A DNA stretch of 64,000 bases from Cryobacterium flavum (GCF_900103805.1 NZ_FNIB01000001.1:186001-250000); one strand, 5' to 3'; numbered from the stretch's first letter, positions 27,831 to 36,734 are shown. Numbers and translations are program-made. Notes: generated by a model not told the origin, from the sequence alone.

Positions 27831-28793
27831 GTGCGTCAGATCATCATCATCGGTTCCGGACCGGCCGGCTATACCGCGGCAATCTACGCCGCGCGGGCCA
27901 ACCTCAAACCGCTTCTGATTGCCAGTTCGGTGGAGGCTGGCGGTGAGTTGATGAACACGACCGACGTTGAGAACTTTCCCGGCTTTCCGGAGGGCGTCCA
28001 GGGACCCGATCTGATGACCAAGATGCAGGAGCAGGCAGAGCGCTTTGGCACCGAGGTCGTCTACGACGACGTCGAATCGGTCGACCTGTCCGGCCCGATC
28101 AAGACGGTCGCCCTCGGTAATGGTGACGTGGAGCAGGCACTCACGGTTATTTTTGCCACCGGTTCCGCCTACCGCAAGCTCGGCCTCAACGACGAAGAAC
28201 GTCTCTCCGGCCGCGGTGTCTCCTGGTGTGCCACCTGCGACGGTTTCTTCTTCAAGGGCAAGGAAATCGCCGTCATCGGTGGCGGCGACTCCGCCATGGA
28301 GGAAGCCACCTTCCTCACCCGATTCGCCTCGAAGGTGCACGTCATTCACCGCAAGGGTGAACTGCGCGCCTCCAAGATCATGCAGGAACGTGCTTTCGCC
28401 AACGACAAGATCGAGTTCACTTGGAACTCCGAAGTCGTCGGTATCACCGGCACCGAGGCCGTCGATGGTCTGACCCTGCGCGACACCGTCTCCGGCACCG
28501 AGAGCAGCCTTCCGGTCGGCGGCGTGTTCGTGGCGATCGGCAACGACCCGCGCACGCACCTCGTGCACAAGCAGCTCGACCTCACCCCCGAGGGCACCAT
28601 TGCCGTCGCGGGCCGGTCATCCCTGACCAGCCAGGCCGGTGTCTTCGCGGCCGGTGACGTGATCGACTCCAGCTACCGCCAGGCCATCACGGCTGCTGGC
28701 TCCGGCTGCGCGGCCGCCCTCGATGCAGAGCACTACCTCAGCACTCTTCCCCAGGACCTGCTGGCCTCGGCCAGTGAACCCGAACTCGTCTGA
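27831..28793 (+). CDS. trxB: Thioredoxin reductase
   Basis: An FAD/NADPH enzyme that reduces thioredoxin, 320 residues. It has an N-terminal GSGPAGYTAAIYAARA (FAD), the redox-active CATCDG, the GGGDSAMEEA NADPH motif and a C-terminal FAAGDVIDSSYRQAITAAGSG. The start is GTG at 27831, seven bases after AAGGAG; the open frame before it is not used. trxA follows after 53 bases, a common actinobacterial pair. Confidence 0.95.
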   Translation: MRQIIIIGSGPAGYTAAIYAARANLKPLLIASSVEAGGELMNTTDVENFPGFPEGVQGPDLMTKMQEQAERFGTEVVYDDVESVDLSGPIKTVALGNGDVEQALTVIFATGSAYRKLGLNDEERLSGRGVSWCATCDGFFFKGKEIAVIGGGDSAMEEATFLTRFASKVHVIHRKGELRASKIMQERAFANDKIEFTWNSEVVGITGTEAVDGLTLRDTVSGTESSLPVGGVFVAIGNDPRTHLVHKQLDLTPEGTIAVAGRSSLTSQAGVFAAGDVIDSSYRQAITAAGSGCAAALDAEHYLSTLPQDLLASASEPELV

Positions 28794-28846
28794 TTTTACT
28801 AAAACCTAAGTTTACCAGTACTAAGTTACCCAAGAAGGAGACACAC

Positions 28847-29170
28847 ATGACTGCACGCGCCGTAACAGAGGCCAACTTCGAACAGGAAGTCATCAACAAC
28901 GAGAAGACCGTTCTGGTGGACTTCTGGGCCGAGTGGTGTGGCCCCTGCCGCGCCGTCAGCCCCATTCTCGACCAGATCGCGGCCGAAAACGCCGACAAGC
29001 TCGACATCGTCAAGCTCAACGTCGATGAGCACCCCGCTCTGGCCGCCAAGTACCAGATCACCTCCATCCCTGCGATGAAGGTCTTCCAGAAGGGCGAGGT
29101 CGTCAAGACCGTCATCGGCGCCAAGCCGAAGCCGCAGCTCGAGAAGGACCTGGCCGACTACCTCGTATAA
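28847..29170 (+). CDS. trxA: Thioredoxin
   Basis: A 107-residue thioredoxin with the active site WCGPC (about 33-37), the cis-proline segment TSIPAMKVF and a conserved DFWAEW lead-in. The ribosome binding site AAGGAG is well placed. It is reduced by the product of the upstream trxB gene. A strong terminator follows. Confidence 0.96.
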   Translation: MTARAVTEANFEQEVINNEKTVLVDFWAEWCGPCRAVSPILDQIAAENADKLDIVKLNVDEHPALAAKYQITSIPAMKVFQKGEVVKTVIGAKPKPQLEKDLADYLV

Positions 29171-29184
29171 CCGACTCAACCCAG

Positions 29185-29218
29185 AAAACCCGCCCGGCTT
29201 CAACCGGGCGGGTTTTTT
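29185..29218 (+). terminator. Intrinsic terminator of trxB-trxA
   Basis: AACCCGCCCGG (29187-29197) pairs with CCGGGCGGGTT (29204-29214), with a 6-base loop and a T run. It lies 15 bases after the trxA stop. Confidence 0.92.
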
Positions 29219-29271
29219 GGTGCCCGGGGTCACCCCATACGATGAAGACGACAGCAGAACGGATAGGTGAC

Positions 29272-30648
29272 GTGACAATTCAAGGCTCCACTGCCGATAA
29301 CAAGCAGTCCGGGCCTGTGCAGACAAATACTGTGCAGGGCGGCAACAACCTCGACCCGTGGTACCACCACTACGCCGATCGCGCCGCCGGCCTTAAAGCC
29401 TCCGAGGTACGCGCGCTCTTCGCCGTGGCCTCCCGCCCCGAAGTCGTCTCCCTCGCCGGCGGTATGCCCTACGTTGCGGCCCTGCCCCAGGACCTCGTGA
29501 TCAATGCCATGGAGCGCGTCATGCGCGAGAAGGGCGCTACCGCACTGCAATATGGCTCTGGTCAGGGAGTTCCCTTGCTGCGCGAGCAAATTCTCGATGT
29601 CATGGCACTCGAGGGCATCAAGGCCAATGCCGATGACGTGGTTGTTACCACCGGTTCGCAGCACGCCCTGGAACTGGTCAGTAAGTTGTTCCTCAACCCC
29701 GGAGATGTCGTCATCTCCGAAGGCCCCAGCTATGTCACCGCCATGGTGATCTTCAAGTCGTACCAGGCCGAGGTCGACCATGTACCGATGGACGAGAACG
29801 GCCTGATCCCGGCCGCGCTGATCGAGCACATCGCCGCCCTCAAGGCAGCCGGTCGCACCATCAAATTCCTCTACACGATCCCCAGTTTTCACAATCCGGC
29901 CGGCGTCACCCTCAGCTGGACACGCCGCATGGAGATTCTCGAGATCTGCCGTTCGAACAATATTCTCGTGCTCGAGGACAACCCCTACGGACTGCTCTAC
30001 TTTGACAAGCAAGCACCGGATGCCATTCGCTCACTCGAGCGCGACGGTGTCGTCTACCTGGGAACCTTCTCCAAGACCCTGGCTCCCGGCTTTCGGGTTG
30101 GCTGGGCTCTCGCCCCGCACGCGATCCGCGAGAAACTCGTGCTCGCCAACGAAGCTGCCGTGCTCTCCCCCAGCTCCTTCACCCAGATGGTGATCTCGGA
30201 ATACCTCTCCACCGCCGACTGGAAGGGGCAGATCAACACCTTCCGCGGTGTCTATCACGAGCGCAAGAACGCTATGCTGGCCGCCCTCGAGGAGTACCTC
30301 CCCGATTTGACCTGGACCAACCCCACCGGCGGATTCTACGTCTGGGTCACCCTGCCCGAACAGCTCGATTCCAAGGCCATGCTGCCCCGCGCGGTCAAGG
30401 AACTGGTAGCGTACACGCCCGGGACCGCGTTCTATGCCGACGGTGACGGGCGCCAAAACATGCGTTTGGCCTTCTGCTATCCAACGCCGGAGAGTATCAG
30501 AGTCGGCATCCGTCGCCTGGCCACGGTCATTCGCGGCGAGCTTGATCTGCTCGACACCTTCGCCGGCACGGGTACACTGGGCGCCGCGCCCGACCGGCCC
30601 GGCGCCAGAAATCAACGCTATGCCGGTCCACCGGCCAACATCTCCTAG
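29272..30648 (+). CDS. PLP-dependent aminotransferase (class I/II, LysN-like)
   Basis: A 458-residue fold-type I aminotransferase without a GntR domain, close to the 2-aminoadipate/kynurenine aminotransferase group. Motifs: PSFHNPAGVTLS, LEDNPYGLLYF, and the PLP lysine in GTFSKTLAPGFRVGW. The start is taken as GTG 29272 with AGGTGA just before it; an ATG at 29242 would add ten residues but has no ribosome binding site. Substrate unknown. It lies between trxA and ddl without obvious operon partners. Confidence 0.82.
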   Translation: MTIQGSTADNKQSGPVQTNTVQGGNNLDPWYHHYADRAAGLKASEVRALFAVASRPEVVSLAGGMPYVAALPQDLVINAMERVMREKGATALQYGSGQGVPLLREQILDVMALEGIKANADDVVVTTGSQHALELVSKLFLNPGDVVISEGPSYVTAMVIFKSYQAEVDHVPMDENGLIPAALIEHIAALKAAGRTIKFLYTIPSFHNPAGVTLSWTRRMEILEICRSNNILVLEDNPYGLLYFDKQAPDAIRSLERDGVVYLGTFSKTLAPGFRVGWALAPHAIREKLVLANEAAVLSPSSFTQMVISEYLSTADWKGQINTFRGVYHERKNAMLAALEEYLPDLTWTNPTGGFYVWVTLPEQLDSKAMLPRAVKELVAYTPGTAFYADGDGRQNMRLAFCYPTPESIRVGIRRLATVIRGELDLLDTFAGTGTLGAAPDRPGARNQRYAGPPANIS

Positions 30649-30690
30649 ATATCCACGTTCACCCACACCAAGCTAGGGAAAAACCTGATC

Positions 30691-31647
30691 ATGAGCGAAT
30701 TCAACTCCCTTAATATCGTTATTCTGGCCGGCGGAATCTCCCACGAACGTGATGTTTCGCTGCGCTCGGGGCGACGGGTAGCGGATGCCCTCACGGGCGG
30801 GGGCCACACGGTCACCGTGATCGATCCCGGGGCCAACCTCCTGACCACTCTCACCGAACAAGCCCCCGACGTGATCTGGCCCACCCTGCACGGAGCTACC
30901 GGAGAGGATGGCGCCCTGCTCTCCCTGCTGGAGACCACCGGCATCCCGTTTCTCGGCTCAACTGGGCCCGCCGCCGCCCTGGCCTGGAACAAGGGCACGG
31001 CCAAGGAGCTCGTGCGCCGAGCTGGTTTTGCCACTCCCCCGGCTATCGCCCTCTCCACCGAGACATTTCGGGACCTCGGGGCCACGAGCGTACTTGAGCA
31101 CCTGATCGGCGCAATCGGCCTGCCCCTGGTCGTTAAACCAGCTCAGGGCGGTTCCTCTCAGGGTGTCACGATCGTGCGCACCGCAGCGGACCTGCCCCGT
31201 GCCATGGTCGACGCGTACACCTACGCCAACACCGCCCTCGTTGAGGCCTATATTGACGGCGTTGAGGTTACGGTGGCGGTAATTGACACCGGGACCGGCC
31301 CCACAGCTCTGCCGATCGTTGAAATCGTGCCCGTTGACGGCGTCTACAGTTTCGAGGCACGGTACAACGCCGGCGAGACAGACTTCTACACGCCGGCTCG
31401 CCTTTCCGACGAGGCCTCAGCGGCGGTTTCCGCAACCGCAGTCGCCATTCACACACTGCTGGGCCTCCGCCACCTGAGCCGTATCGACCTCATTGTCGAT
31501 GCCGCAGGTACCGCCTGGTTCCTGGAGGCCAACGTGCTTCCTGGCCTGACGGAAACGTCACTGGTGCCGCAGGCGATCGAGGCCACCAACCAGACCCTGG
31601 GTTCCACCTACTCCGCCCTGGCCACGAACGCCCTGACGGGCCAGTAG
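30691..31647 (+). CDS. ddl: D-alanine--D-alanine ligase
   Basis: An ATP-grasp ligase of 318 residues that makes D-Ala-D-Ala for peptidoglycan. The N-terminal signature GGISHERDVSLRSG is clear. KPAQGGSSQGVT is the ATP-grasp loop and EANVLPGLTETSLVPQ the C-terminal metal/substrate site. It lies beside the parS cluster, as the last gene before the partition locus. A terminal-acceptor variant (D-Ala-D-Lac type) cannot be excluded from sequence but is unlikely. Confidence 0.9.
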   Translation: MSEFNSLNIVILAGGISHERDVSLRSGRRVADALTGGGHTVTVIDPGANLLTTLTEQAPDVIWPTLHGATGEDGALLSLLETTGIPFLGSTGPAAALAWNKGTAKELVRRAGFATPPAIALSTETFRDLGATSVLEHLIGAIGLPLVVKPAQGGSSQGVTIVRTAADLPRAMVDAYTYANTALVEAYIDGVEVTVAVIDTGTGPTALPIVEIVPVDGVYSFEARYNAGETDFYTPARLSDEASAAVSATAVAIHTLLGLRHLSRIDLIVDAAGTAWFLEANVLPGLTETSLVPQAIEATNQTLGSTYSALATNALTGQ

Positions 31648-31653
31648 GCCTTA

Positions 31654-31669
31654 CGTTTCACGTGAAACC
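31654..31669. promoter_or_regulatory. parS: parS site 1
   Basis: The 14-base core GTTTCACGTGAAAC is exact; the outer bases are C and C. It lies seven bases after the ddl stop. Confidence 0.8.
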
Positions 31670-31685
31670 TGCGCGGCCTCAGCGT

Positions 31686-31701
31686 TGTTTCACGTGAAAC
31701 A
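31686..31701. promoter_or_regulatory. parS: parS site 2, perfect
   Basis: Perfect 16-base palindrome TGTTTCACGTGAAACA, the consensus ParB binding site. Confidence 0.93.
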
Positions 31702-31800
31702 CCACGACAGGACTCCCTCAGGCCAGCCAGCGGGAGTGCGACTGCGGTCTCGACGAGCTCGACCGGCGGTCTGTGGGCAATTCATACGGCCACGGGATAC

Positions 31801-31816
31801 TGTTTCACGTGAAACA
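31801..31816. promoter_or_regulatory. parS: parS site 3, perfect
   Basis: Perfect TGTTTCACGTGAAACA, 115 bases from site 2. Confidence 0.93.
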
Positions 31817-31891
31817 CTCCGTTGCAGCTCCCGCGAATTGCTCGCGGGACGGCAATTACGGTCTCGACGAGGCCGACCGACGGGCCGTGGC

Positions 31892-31907
31892 CGTTTCACG
31901 TGAAACA
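31892..31907. promoter_or_regulatory. parS: parS site 4
   Basis: CGTTTCACGTGAAACA: exact core with one outer base changed; 91 bases from site 3. Confidence 0.88.
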
Positions 31908-32006
31908 TCGCGACAGGCGTCCCGCAAACCAGCCAACGGGACGGCGATTACGGTCTCGACGAGCTCGACGGCCGCTGGGTGGGCAATTCACGTGGCCGCG
32001 GGATAC

Positions 32007-32022
32007 TGTTTCACGTGAAACA
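32007..32022. promoter_or_regulatory. parS: parS site 5, perfect
   Basis: Perfect TGTTTCACGTGAAACA, 115 bases from site 4, last site of the tandem array. Confidence 0.93.
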
Positions 32023-32365
32023 TCGCGACAAGATCCCCGCAAACCAGCCCATCGGTAGGGCGATGGACTTCTATACAAGCTCTGCCAACGGTGTGGGCAG
32101 AGTGAATTCAGCAACATAGGGGCGGCGGCGGGTTTTTCGCGCAAGTTGCGAGTTTTGAACGTCTTTCAGCGGACTCGCGCACGCTTTTCGCGAGAAGCCC
32201 CTGAAAGACCTCGATGTCTAAGCGGGGAGCGAATGACCCGTCAACGCCCGCCGCGCCCGTACAAGCGCCATCAAGATCGACCAAGCCATGGACCGCAGTA
32301 AATAGTTCGCCGTCAGCCGTGAACCGTGGGGCGGTTCACAGAAAAAAATGCCCCGCCGCGCGCCA

Positions 32366-32381
32366 TGTTTCACGTGAAACG
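32366..32381. promoter_or_regulatory. parS: parS site 6, just after the parB stop
   Basis: TGTTTCACGTGAAACG, exact core with one outer base changed, 18 bases from the parB stop codon. Confidence 0.88.
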
Positions 32382-32398
32382 GCCCACGGGGGGATGAA

Positions 32399-33349
32399 CT
32401 AGCTCGCGCTAAAGGCCGGTTCGCCGAGAACGGTAAGAATGCGGTTAAGATCGCCAATTGTGGCGAAATCAACTGTGATCTGGCCTTTTCTAGCCCCAAG
32501 ATTGATTTTGACGCGCGTGTCGAGTCGTTCTCCGAGGTGCTCAGCGATTTCATCGAGGTGCCCCTGGCGTCGACCAGGAAGTGGTTTAGCCTTAATCAGT
32601 CTTGGCACGGATGTCGCCGCAGCCTCGGCCGCCCGCACCGAGAGATCCTCTTCGACGATCTTGTCAGCCAAGCGAAGCATGCCAGCCAGGTCACCCACGG
32701 ACAAAATCGCCCGCGCATGGCCAGCCGAGAGCACGCCGGCCGCAACTCGTAGCTGCACCGGTACCGGCAATTTCAGCAGACGCAGGGTGTTGGTGATCTG
32801 CGGCCGCGATCGACCAATTCTGGTCGCCAATTCTTCCTGTGTGATATCGAAGTCAGCGAGCAGCTGCTGGTAAGCGGATGCCTCTTCGAGCGGATTCAGC
32901 TGGGCGCGGTGTAGGTTTTCCAGCAGCGCGTCGCGCAGCATATCGACATCGGCGGTCTCTCGAACGACAGCTGGAATGCTGTCGAGCCCGACCTCTTTGG
33001 TCGCGCGAAGACGACGCTCGCCCATGACGAGTTCGTACTTGCCCGGCTCATCCGCTAATGGCCGCACGACGATCGGTTGCAGAACTCCGACTTCGCGAAT
33101 GCTGTGCACGAGTTCAGCGAGGTCATCCTCGTCGAAAATAGTGCGCGGCTGGGCGCGGTTGGGCACGATGTCCTGCGGGTTCAGGTGGGCCAGACGCGCT
33201 CCGGGCACGGGAACGAGCTCGGGGGAGTCATCCGTTTCACGTGAAACACTACGCGGAAAAAAGACATCAACCGGCCGGGGAGCCGACGCGTCGTCCTGCA
33301 CCGGGATGAGTGCGCCGATACCGCGGCCGAGGCCGGTTCTTTTCGCCAT
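32399..33349 (-). CDS. parB: Chromosome partitioning protein ParB
   Basis: A 316-residue CTP-dependent clamp that loads at parS. The N-terminal ParB/Srx domain has NRAQPRTIFDEDDL and the GERRLRA nucleotide motif; the central helix-turn-helix (ITQEELATRIGRSRPQITN) reads parS; the C-terminus dimerises. Its ATG overlaps the parA stop by one base. The gene itself holds a parS site (33233-33248, encoding VSRET). The N-terminal arm between residues 1 and 45 is variable. Confidence 0.96.
   Translation of the reverse strand: MAKRTGLGRGIGALIPVQDDASAPRPVDVFFPRSVSRETDDSPELVPVPGARLAHLNPQDIVPNRAQPRTIFDEDDLAELVHSIREVGVLQPIVVRPLADEPGKYELVMGERRLRATKEVGLDSIPAVVRETADVDMLRDALLENLHRAQLNPLEEASAYQQLLADFDITQEELATRIGRSRPQITNTLRLLKLPVPVQLRVAAGVLSAGHARAILSVGDLAGMLRLADKIVEEDLSVRAAEAAATSVPRLIKAKPLPGRRQGHLDEIAEHLGERLDTRVKINLGARKGQITVDFATIGDLNRILTVLGEPAFSAS
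33233..33248. promoter_or_regulatory. parS: parS site 7, inside parB
   Basis: CGTTTCACGTGAAACA lies in the parB coding region near its 5' end and encodes the residues VSRET. Confidence 0.88.
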
Positions 33350-34302
33350 TAGTGCTTATCTTTCATTTGGGGCTTATCTTCGGTTCGGGGAGCACCTCGA
33401 TGGGCCATTTCTGCTGCTGCTTCGAGGTAGGAGAGCGATCCTGCGGAGTTGAGGTCGTAACTGACGACGCTCTGACCGTAGCTCGGGGCCTCAGAAACGC
33501 GCACAGAGCGCGGAATAGCGGTATTCAGCACCTCTTTGGGGAAGTGATCGCGTACTTCCTTGGCTACCTGGGTCGCCAGATTGGTACGGCTGTCGTACAT
33601 GGTCAACAGAATCGTTGATACCACGAGGTCGGGGTTCAGGTGTTTCTCGATCAGGGCAATGTTCTTGAGCAGCTGGCTCAGTCCTTCGAGGGCGTAGTAC
33701 TCACACTGAATTGGAATGAGCACCTCGCGGGCCGCGACGAAGGCATTGATGGTGAGCAGCCCCAAAGATGGCGGGCAGTCAATGAAGACGTAGTCGTAGG
33801 GCTCGGCCATCTCGGCCAGGTAGAGGTCCAGTGCCCGGCGCAGGCGTTGCTCGCGTGCGACAAGCGACACCAGTTCAATCTCAGCACCAGCGAGGTGGAT
33901 GGTAGCGGGAACGCAGAACAGTGCACCGAATTCCGGGCTCTTCTGCACGACTTCAGACATGGGCATGTCGTTGATGATGACGTCGTAGACGCTCGGCGTC
34001 TCGGCGCGGTGCTCCACTCCCAGGGCGGTGGAAGCGTTACCCTGCGGGTCCAGGTCGATGACCAGCACGCGGGCTCCCTGCCGCGCGAGGGCGGCGGCAA
34101 GGTTGACGGCGGTCGTTGTCTTGCCGACGCCACCCTTCTGGTTGGAGATCGTCAGCACCCGGGTCTTGTCGGGTTTGGGCAGTTCGCCGGCCGCGATAAC
34201 CTGGCGGCGCCGCGTGAGTTCAGCGATTTCGCGGGCGAGCGGCGTTGTGCCGTCGAACCCTCCCGCCTTGCCCGTGCGCTGATCTTCAGCAGGATGTTTC
34301 AC
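33349..34302 (-). CDS. parA: Chromosome partitioning ATPase ParA
   Basis: A 317-residue ParA/Soj-type ATPase that moves ParB-bound origins. The deviant Walker A KGGVGKTTT follows VLTISNQ at about residue 55; Walker A' and B are VLVIDLDPQGNAS and YVFIDCPPSLG. The start is GTG at 34302, with AAAGG six bases before it. This GTG is part of the CACGTG centre of parS site 8, so ParB binding could directly affect parA transcription or initiation. It is followed by parB. Confidence 0.95.
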   Translation of the reverse strand: MKHPAEDQRTGKAGGFDGTTPLAREIAELTRRRQVIAAGELPKPDKTRVLTISNQKGGVGKTTTAVNLAAALARQGARVLVIDLDPQGNASTALGVEHRAETPSVYDVIINDMPMSEVVQKSPEFGALFCVPATIHLAGAEIELVSLVAREQRLRRALDLYLAEMAEPYDYVFIDCPPSLGLLTINAFVAAREVLIPIQCEYYALEGLSQLLKNIALIEKHLNPDLVVSTILLTMYDSRTNLATQVAKEVRDHFPKEVLNTAIPRSVRVSEAPSYGQSVVSYDLNSAGSLSYLEAAAEMAHRGAPRTEDKPQMKDKH

Positions 34303-34310
34303 GTGAAACC
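34295..34310. promoter_or_regulatory. parS: parS site 8, overlapping the parA start codon
   Basis: TGTTTCACGTGAAACC spans the parA GTG start codon (34300-34302). The exact 14-base core is present. Autoregulation of parAB by ParB is an inference from this position. Confidence 0.88.
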
Positions 34311-34378
34311 TTTGCGTTCGACGATTGATGAGCCACCCGAAAGGGACCCCCGAACACCAAATCTGGTGACATTCGGGA

Positions 34379-35119
34379 CTAGTCCACTGTAGCCCGGATG
34401 ACCCGGGTTACCTCGGGCAGCACGCCCGCGCCGAGGGTAATAACCTCGACATCACGCAGGCGGTGCTTGCGAATAGCCTTTGCTGCGGCGTCGACTTCAC
34501 GCTGGGCACCCTCACCCTTCATGAGAATGAGCTCGCCGCCGGCACGCAGCAGGGGCGCCGTCAACGGGATGAGCTTGCTGAACGCACTCACCGCACGGGC
34601 CGTGACCTGGTCGAGCGGATGCGCCAGCCTCGCCTCCTCCGCTCGCGCCCGCACCACGGTCACATTGGCGAGGTGAAGTGCAGCAACCTGATCATTCAGC
34701 CAGGCCACCCGACGCTCCATCGGCTCGATCAGGACGAAGTTCACATCCGGCCGAGCAATGGCCAGGACCAGGCCGGGAAGGCCGGCACCGGAACCCACAT
34801 CACCGACGAGGCCCGGACGCAGCAGTGGTGCAACAATGGCGCAATTGAGAATATGGCGAGACCACAGCCGGGGGAGTTCCAGCGGGCCAATCAACCCCAG
34901 AATTTCGCCCTGATCAGCCAAATTATTCGTAAAAGTGCGAATGACGTCGAGCTGGGAACCGAAGAGGCCGGCGGCGCCGGCCGGTTCGGTCTCCAGCTCC
35001 ACCGAATCGATTGGAACCGCGTCGATGGCAACCGAGTCGGACGCGACCTGTTCAGGGGTCGCCTGTTCAAATTTATTCAAGACTGAACGGGTTGGTTCCG
35101 GCGTGGCAGATTCCGACAT
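34379..35119 (-). CDS. rsmG: 16S rRNA (guanine-527-N7) methyltransferase RsmG
   Basis: A SAM-dependent methyltransferase that modifies G527 of 16S rRNA. 246 residues, with motif I VGDVGSGAGLPGLVLAIARP and the PLELPRLWSRHILNC substrate segment. The first about 50 residues form an extra acidic stretch (SDSVAIDAVPIDSVELE) longer than usual. It lies in the standard order yidC-khpB-rsmG-parA, 12 bases after khpB. Confidence 0.93.
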   Translation of the reverse strand: MSESATPEPTRSVLNKFEQATPEQVASDSVAIDAVPIDSVELETEPAGAAGLFGSQLDVIRTFTNNLADQGEILGLIGPLELPRLWSRHILNCAIVAPLLRPGLVGDVGSGAGLPGLVLAIARPDVNFVLIEPMERRVAWLNDQVAALHLANVTVVRARAEEARLAHPLDQVTARAVSAFSKLIPLTAPLLRAGGELILMKGEGAQREVDAAAKAIRKHRLRDVEVITLGAGVLPEVTRVIRATVD

Positions 35120-35130
35120 GACCAGCGAGA

Positions 35131-35751
35131 CTAGGCTGCGGTGATGACGGTGTGGCGGTCTCGACCCTCGCCGGAGGACTCGGACCGGTAGCCACCGCTC
35201 GCGGCGACGATATCGTGCACGAGCTTGCGCTCGTAGGAAGACATGGCCGGCAGGTCAGCTTCCTTCGAGCCGGCAACGATCCGCTCTATGGCCCGCGCCA
35301 CAAGGGTGGCAAGCTCAGCTTCGCGCGCCTCGCGGGACCCGCCGATATCGAGGATCAAGCGTGAAAACGAGCCCGTCTTGTTCTGCACGGCGAGGCGCGT
35401 CAGCTCCTGCAGGGCGTTGACGGTTTCCGGCTTGGACAGCACGCGCAGGTTGTCGGCGTCGGAGGCCTTGACCGAGAGGTACGCGCGGCCGTTTCGGGCA
35501 TCGATGTCGATGTCGCCGTCCAGGTCGCAGATGTCGAGAAATTCTTCGATGTAGTCGGCGGCGATGTCGCCTTCACGTTCGAGCTGGTCGGTCGTGAGGG
35601 GAACCTCGGCGACACTGCCCGTCTCTGGAGCGGTGGGGGAGGAGGCATCCGTTGTGGCGGGGGCAGTGGGAACTGCGCTGTCAGCAGAGACGGTACTGGT
35701 CTCGGTGCTGAGCTCGGTGAGGCCGGTCTTGTCCGTCACGGTGATCTCCAC
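35131..35751 (-). CDS. khpB: KH/R3H RNA-binding protein KhpB (Jag)
   Basis: A 206-residue protein. Residues 1-55 are a low-complexity serine/threonine/alanine tail; a KH-type domain covers about 60-137 and an R3H domain about 140-206, with R175 and H179 as the R-x3-H pair in SSYERKLVHD. It binds RNA and in related bacteria affects cell elongation and division. The GTG start overlaps the yidC stop by one base. Confidence 0.9.
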   Translation of the reverse strand: MEITVTDKTGLTELSTETSTVSADSAVPTAPATTDASSPTAPETGSVAEVPLTTDQLEREGDIAADYIEEFLDICDLDGDIDIDARNGRAYLSVKASDADNLRVLSKPETVNALQELTRLAVQNKTGSFSRLILDIGGSREAREAELATLVARAIERIVAGSKEADLPAMSSYERKLVHDIVAASGGYRSESSGEGRDRHTVITAA

Positions 35752-36734
35752 TACTTCTTCGGGCCGGTTTGCTTCTTGGCGCGGGCCTTACCAACCGGCT
35801 GCTGACGCTGCACGGGCTTGGCGGGCTCCTCGACCACAATGATGTCACCGTCGGTCGCGATGAGTTTACCCTTGCGGGCGAGGCGCTCTTCGCGGGCCTT
35901 GGCGGCCTCACTGCCGGGAGTCGGCATGTTTCGAATCACCAGGAACTGCTGAATCATCGTCCAGAAGTTGGAGGTAAGCCAGTAGAACATGACGCCGAGC
36001 GGAAAAGCCACACCGGAAAAGGCGAAGACGAGGGGGAGCAGGTAGAGCATGATGCGCTGCTGCTTGAACATGGGGCTCGCCTTGGTCTCCGGCGACATGT
36101 TCTTGGAGACGATCTGCAGCTGCGTGATGAATTGCGACGCGGTCATCAGCACAACCATGGTGGCGGCGATGATCATGACGGTGAGGTTGAACTCGTTGCC
36201 GGCGATCCATCGCGTCCACTGTGAGGCGAATGTGTCGTGCAGCGGGGCGTTTCCGAACAGCGTCGCGCTACCGAAGCTCTCGGCGAGGCTCTGATTGAGC
36301 GGCCCGACACCGGCGTTGGAGCGCTGGGCGTCGTTCAGCACCGAGAACAGGGCGAAGAAAATCGGCATCTGCAGCAGCAGCGGCAGGCAGGAACTCAGCG
36401 GGTTGGTACCCGTCTTCTTGTACATGGCCATGGTCTCGCGGGACATTGCCTCACGCGAGAACTGGTCCTTCTTGCCCTTGTACTTGTCCTGGATCTTCTT
36501 GAGCTGTGGGGCAACCTCGAGCATCTTGCGTTGGCTCTTGATCTGCCGCACGAAGATGGGAATGAGGGCGGCCCGCACGACCAGAACGAGGCCGACGATG
36601 GACAGCACCCAAGTGAGACCGTCGTCGTAGCCCAGTCCCGCGATTTCCATCTGCGAAAAGAGCCAGTGGAAGGCCACGAGCAGCAGCTCGACCACCCATT
36701 TCAGAGGCCAGAGGATCGTACCTATGAGGTCCAT
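35751..36734 (-). CDS. yidC: Membrane protein insertase YidC
   Basis: Inserts membrane proteins alone or with Sec. 327 residues with five hydrophobic segments; the conserved arginine lies in the helix starting VLVVRAALIPIFVRQ. NPLSSCLPLLLQMPIFFALF and PLVFAFSGVAFPLGVMFYW are family motifs. There is no lipoprotein cysteine. The C-terminus is basic (QRQQPVGKARAKKQTGPKK), as expected for ribosome contact. It follows yidD by eight bases. Confidence 0.95.
   Translation of the reverse strand: MDLIGTILWPLKWVVELLLVAFHWLFSQMEIAGLGYDDGLTWVLSIVGLVLVVRAALIPIFVRQIKSQRKMLEVAPQLKKIQDKYKGKKDQFSREAMSRETMAMYKKTGTNPLSSCLPLLLQMPIFFALFSVLNDAQRSNAGVGPLNQSLAESFGSATLFGNAPLHDTFASQWTRWIAGNEFNLTVMIIAATMVVLMTASQFITQLQIVSKNMSPETKASPMFKQQRIMLYLLPLVFAFSGVAFPLGVMFYWLTSNFWTMIQQFLVIRNMPTPGSEAAKAREERLARKGKLIATDGDIIVVEEPAKPVQRQQPVGKARAKKQTGPKK

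Larger units (their letters stand above)
31654..32022. repeat. parS-bearing tandem repeat array (centromere)
   Basis: Five parS palindromes lie here, at 31654, 31686, 31801, 31892 and 32007. From the second on they are spaced 115, 91 and 115 bases. The DNA between them is also repeated: each unit contains a version of GGTCTCGACGAG-(C/G)TCGAC, GTGGGCAATTCA and GCGGGATAC before the palindrome, then ATCGCGACAGG and CCCGCAAACCAGCC after it. The 115-base units are the full form and the 91-base one is diverged or partly deleted. The rest of the 751-base gap (31648-32398) has no gene I can support. Confidence 0.85.

Noticed and set aside
31685-32144. Several short frames beginning MFHVKH or containing RLRSRRARR repeats in the parS region
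   Set aside because: They are translations of the parS palindrome (ATGTTTCACGTGAAACA) and of the repeat units, occur on both strands, and have no ribosome binding sites.
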